Part shown: positions 59,830-64,000 of the stretch, piece after piece
Layout of the letters: the number at the start of each line of letters is the position of its first letter
How positions within the stretch are numbered: position 1 is the first letter of the stretch
DNA from: Omphiscola glabra
Taxonomy: Eukaryota > Mollusca > Gastropoda > Lymnaeidae
Direction: 5' to 3'
Assembly: GCA_964017045.1 (NCBI GenBank)
Contig: OZ024807.1
Span: 19,079,813 to 19,143,812 of the forward strand
Length of the DNA stretch: 64,000 nucleotides
Position numbers and translations under genes: made by a program
Notes under the pieces: generated by a model
What the model was told of the DNA's origin: nothing
Seen by the model: only the letters and a program-made list of their open reading frames with translations
Database searches by the model: none

Positions 59830-61630
59830 AAAATGTCAGTTCTTCAGTGTTTCTTTTTTTCAAAAAATACTTTGAGTGGGGCTTTTTTCTATGTCAAATA
59901 TTTATGTCGTATCGTCGAAAAATAAGGTCAATACATTTTGTGGGATATATAATAACACACTTTGTTTAATTTTAAAAGCCCAGAATATTATGTACCTGTG
60001 TTTTGTTTGCATATGTAATATATTTTGACACAGGCGATTTTTATTCAGTGTTAAGTTTGATGCAGCCTAACTCATTCAAATGCTGAATTTATTTGTTTGT
60101 TTGGTTGAAGTAATTATTTATCCGATTATAATGTATGCTTTTCACTGCTGGCTGACGTATGCTTTCTATTCAGCTGTATGCCTTTGACTAAGCCAGAATT
60201 CATGCATGACAACCATTGTGACTTAAGGCCATATATTAATTTCATTAGTAATAATTTTAACAGAAGATGATGAACATACATTTATTGAAACGAATTAAAA
60301 CAGGATTTCGATAGGAGGTATCTATGAAAGCCTAGATCAAAAGAGATATGCATTTATTTTTATTTTCATAACAAAACTAATCCATACAGCTGCTTGCAAA
60401 TGTGCGGTTAGCCATTTAAGAATATTCTTATTCATGTTACATATTAATAATTATTTTACGCTCTATGTTTAGCGATTTCGGATTGGTGTGTATATGTTAA
60501 GAGTCATATAGTAACTCAAATATTACTGAAAATATAAATGTATCTCCTGCTTAAAATGCATGAAATAAGGAAAGTTCTTCCTACAAAGCATTGCTGAAGT
60601 AAGGTCCAGCTTGAAATAACTAATACACACACAAACACACATACACATTTATATATATATATTGCGAGAGAGAAAAAGCAAAGCTTCTTCTATTATGATA
60701 GATCTTTTTCCCATTGAGAATCTTCACAATTAACGCGACTAAGTTACTTAAGATAACAAAAGAGTAGCTACACTACAAATAAAGGACGAATGACTTAAAT
60801 ATATGACACAGATAAAATATTTATGTGGAGCGCGGTGAGTCCAGCCCTAGGCTGGGTACCGCGCTATAAAAGACCAATAATAATAATAATAATAATAAAG
60901 AAATCATTCATAGTTGAATAAATGTTGCATTTTGATATCCAACGGATCGATTTTGATTCATATATTAAGTCTCATTCTATAGACAGATAAATGGCATCCA
61001 TCCTAATAAAAATGTTTAATTTAAAAAAGAACTGAAAAAAAAGAATATTTACATTTCATAACAACATAATATCTTCAAACGCATTTAAGTTATTTTATAA
61101 TGAAATATTATATGCACTCATTGAGTCACACGTAGTGAATTATTCACACAATTTTGGCTTTGAAAAAAAACAAGAAAGGAGCACATTTTCGGAAGACCTT
61201 GTGCATATCAAAGACAGATTCGTCTGGATTTTGACGACCAGGAAAAATATTTTGAGAGAAATAAGCTCTGCAAAGTTTTGGAATCATACGTGTGAACTGA
61301 TAGCTCCAGTTATCATTTGAGCGCTCTATAAAGGAAGTCTCGGAGTTGTGCCCAGCCCAAATAGACGCTCTGCCTTGTCTGAATTAAAATCTGGAGTCAG
61401 ACAGCGCTAAGTTCTATAACCGTTGGTGTTCATTTTAAGCATGGACAAAACTAGAAAGGATGCTAATAGAAATGCCGACACAATCAATTGATTGCTATTA
61501 GCAGAAGGCCAATGCATCTTGAATGCTAACAAAGAATATTTGCAAAATCGTTTTGTACCTGCGAACTTTATGGAAGGAAAATATGCGAAACTAAGCTCGA
61601 GGTCATATCAGTAGTCGGAGGTCGTGACAT
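59830..61630. other. AT-rich stretch without recognisable gene
   Basis: Only a short SINE-like tail (60830-60900) and small AT repeats. Confidence 0.4.
60830..60900 (+). mobile_element. Possible SINE 3' end
   Basis: GAGCGCGGTGAGTCCAGCCC and GGTACCGCGCTATAAAAG form a GC-rich block ending in (TAA)n, the usual tail of snail-type SINEs. No A/B box was identified. Confidence 0.35.
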
Positions 61631-61639
61631 TAGGCCAAG

Positions 61640-62290
61640 GTCATGTCATTAGGCTTAGGTCATGTCAGCAGGCCAAGGACAAGTCGTTGACTGTACCCAA
61701 TACAATATGTACATGACAATCAATGCTAACATGCTTCGCCAACACCAGGCGTTTAACTTTATGAGAAGCATTTTTAACTTTGGCGGAATATTGGATAGAG
61801 AAATAGAGACAAGAATACATCAGACAAATGCAGTCAGCTACAAAAGTTACCCCACTACTAAAACACTCAAAAATAAGATGGAGAATAAAGCCAGGATAAT
61901 TAAATCTGTCTTTATTCCAATCCTTATCTACCCGTGTTAAACCTGTGCTCTGAATAAAAGATTCCAGAGAAAAATATCCACCCGTGATATAAAATGTCTA
62001 AGGTGAGCTGCTGGTAAAACAAGAAATAGCCAAATTCGGAACTAGAGAATAAGACAAAAAACCGATGCCATACCAATCAGCCAGTATATGACGCACCAAA
62101 AAAATCAATAAATCAAAATGCCTGTTAACCAACCAGCATTGCAAGCCAACAATACCAGGCACTCTGGTTTCAGGGCCAGGGGAACACCGTGCTGTTGGTG
62201 GACCTACTGTGTTAACAGTTCACACTTTGCTGAAATACGTCAACTATACCTCCCGGCTACGCCTCCCCGATAGACACGATGAAAGAAAAC
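61640..62290 (+). pseudogene. Degenerate LINE C-terminal fragment
   Basis: Frames read FNFGGILDREIETRIHQTNAV, TKTLKNKMENKARIIKSV, FIPILIYPC, then after shifts MPVNQPALQANNTRHSGF and VNYTSRLRLPDRHDERKQK. These are late segments of a LINE reverse transcriptase protein with at least two frameshifts. Confidence 0.75.
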
Positions 62291-62689
62291 AAAAATAACA
62301 TCATCACGAAAAAATTGATAACATATTAATTTGAATCTCACAGTCAACTACAAACTACAAGTATTCACAAATTAAGGCATTATTTAAATATTTACAATTC
62401 ATTATCTTACGTCTTAAATATAAAAAAAAAAGTAGTGTAAATAAAATATATTAACATAACTATTTGGCACACACTTGGGGTGCGACTTTATAAAAAGCTT
62501 TTAACCTTCATGACATAAAAGCTTGGCGGGTGTAAATTCATCTTACTCAATAATAAAAGTCAACGTCTTTTGGATATGTTTATTTATACATATCAATTAC
62601 TACGTTTGTTTGTTTTTTCTTAACTATATAATTTTTATTTACAAATAGAATTACAAATTTACAAATATTCACAAATACTCTAGTTTAGC

Positions 62690-62722
<33 letters not shown>

Positions 62723-63713
62723 ATACTTCTATAGCGCTGGTATCCATGTTACTTTAGCATGCTCACTGCGCTCAGGTGTAATCAAATCTATTAAACAAAT
62801 AAGTCTTTAAATTTTTCCTAAATAATTTTCTGTTCTTGTCAGTACTTCATCTTGACTTCTACATTTACCCTTTCATTGAGAATGTCAAATTATTATAAGT
62901 GTTTTTCAACTTTTTATCATTGACACTAACAAATGTAATTGATTTCCAAACGTTGCTTTTATTTTAGTAATTTTTAAAAAAAATCTTAAACCTGATTCTT
63001 CTTTTATTTTAATGTAAAGTATTGAATCTATTTGTAGTTGTTTTTTTTTTACCAACGATCTTTTTCGAAATGTATCTCCTGCCATTTTTTTAAAAAATTA
63101 TATAATTACGAGGTAGCACATGTTATTTTCAAATCGTAATATTAAGTTATCACTTTGGTTGAATACAAAGGATGAAAATGGGTTTGTGATGAGTCGTTTA
63201 TCTTATCTTTAAATTTGGTTCTCAACTATTCTTTCATGTCTATTCTTTCTCATTACATCTTCTAGATTTTTAGTCCTTTATTATAACTTACCGCATACTT
63301 ATTTAAATAGGAATATGTTATTCATTTTCTTTTTTTTACTTTCGCCTCTTTTGTATGTTTTGAAAACATTTAATTTTAAGTAATGCGTAATGCATGAAAG
63401 AAAGTCGTCCATTTCACACTAAAACTGTCATATTCTTGAAATGGTCAACTTTATTTTACACCTGGCTTGATTTGAACCTAAATTGTGTAGTCTTGTCGAA
63501 ATCAATGTCGGTATATTGGATCCTCCCAAAAACATTTGGATTGTTATTCCTCTCTACTGGTTTTCTTTGGATTTGGTTCGGCTCAACTGTTATGTAAGCG
63601 ATACTTTTCTCAGATCGATGTCTTCGGCCGCTCTACTTGAAAATATTTTTAATGGTTAAAAAACAATAGTTGATGTGTTGAAATATTTCATTCAAGATTT
63701 TTGTAAAATATAT

Positions 63714-63759
<46 letters not shown>

Positions 63760-64000
63760 TTTTGCTGATTAAAGCTAAAAAATCGTCAAATTCTACTTAA
63801 CATTTAGATTCCTTATAGCTTTATTTTAAAATAATATATATTTATAATTAACATACAAAAACGAATACCTATATATTTTTGACATATTTAAAAGATTATG
63901 ATTTTTTCAAAGAGAGATTATTTAAAATGTGAGTCATTAAGTTATTCAGTTTAAATCATATTAACATTTCCCATTTGTTTTAAACCATAGTAATTGTTTC
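62290..64000. other. AT-rich stretch without recognisable gene
   Basis: Holds (GATT)n at 62693-62720 leading into ATAGCGCTGGTATCCATG, a possible SINE end, and poly-T at about 63716-63756. No gene seen. Confidence 0.45.

Overview
The window reads as AT-rich animal nuclear DNA: long introns, GT-AG splice sites, dense microsatellites and several transposon classes. A SPIN-family hAT element (reported in a pond snail among other animals) and RTE/jockey-like LINE tails make a gastropod mollusc, perhaps a freshwater pulmonate, the best guess. That is inference; no species-diagnostic gene is present. Every convincing host gene is on the minus strand and is split into short exons.

The main content is a tandem cluster of four related receptor genes, called A, B, C and D here. 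Each encodes or once encoded a signal peptide, two Ig-like domains, a third cysteine-rich and heavily glycosylated domain of no family I recognise, a Ser/Thr stalk, one membrane span and a tyrosine-containing tail. Splice phases were followed by hand. Gene A (1021-9342) joins ten exons into 1683 nt (560 aa), gene C (35313-42380) joins seven into 1455 nt (484 aa), and gene D (51887-56236, first exon not found) joins six in frame. B (22734-29705) is a pseudogene with in-frame stops, a lost signal exon and a damaged membrane exon.

The most interesting point is the tails. A and C have closely similar ectodomains but unrelated cytoplasmic parts. A ends in three canonical ITIM motifs (LVYVTV, VSYTEI, LIYHNI) after several YxN motifs. 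C ends in a lysine-rich exon with an ITAM-like YxxV-x8-YxxI motif. D has a different membrane span and a third tail type. This is the layout of a paired activating/inhibitory receptor system like those of vertebrate leukocytes, here in what looks like an invertebrate.

Layout: 1-1020 pogo-like MITE and minisatellite; 1021-9342 gene A with a SPIN element in its last intron; 9607-16055 a transposon nest bounded by inverted minisatellite arms (foldback-like), holding a hAT fragment, a Helitron end, long simple repeats with a MITE, and a LINE tail; 16062-22700 region upstream of A plus B's downstream flank; 22734-31300 pseudogene B; 31380-35300 region upstream of B plus C's downstream flank; 35313-42380 gene C with a partial LTR retrotransposon in an intron; 42440-43620 region upstream of C; 43660-51700 repeats, an inverted repeat with a hammerhead-like core, LINE and MITE remnants and a solo LTR; 51887-56236 gene D; 56240-64000 mostly repeats, a Helitron 3' end, minisatellites, one candidate orphan exon and a LINE fragment. 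The units containing B and C are segmental duplicates, alignable by eye over upstream flank, gene and downstream flank.
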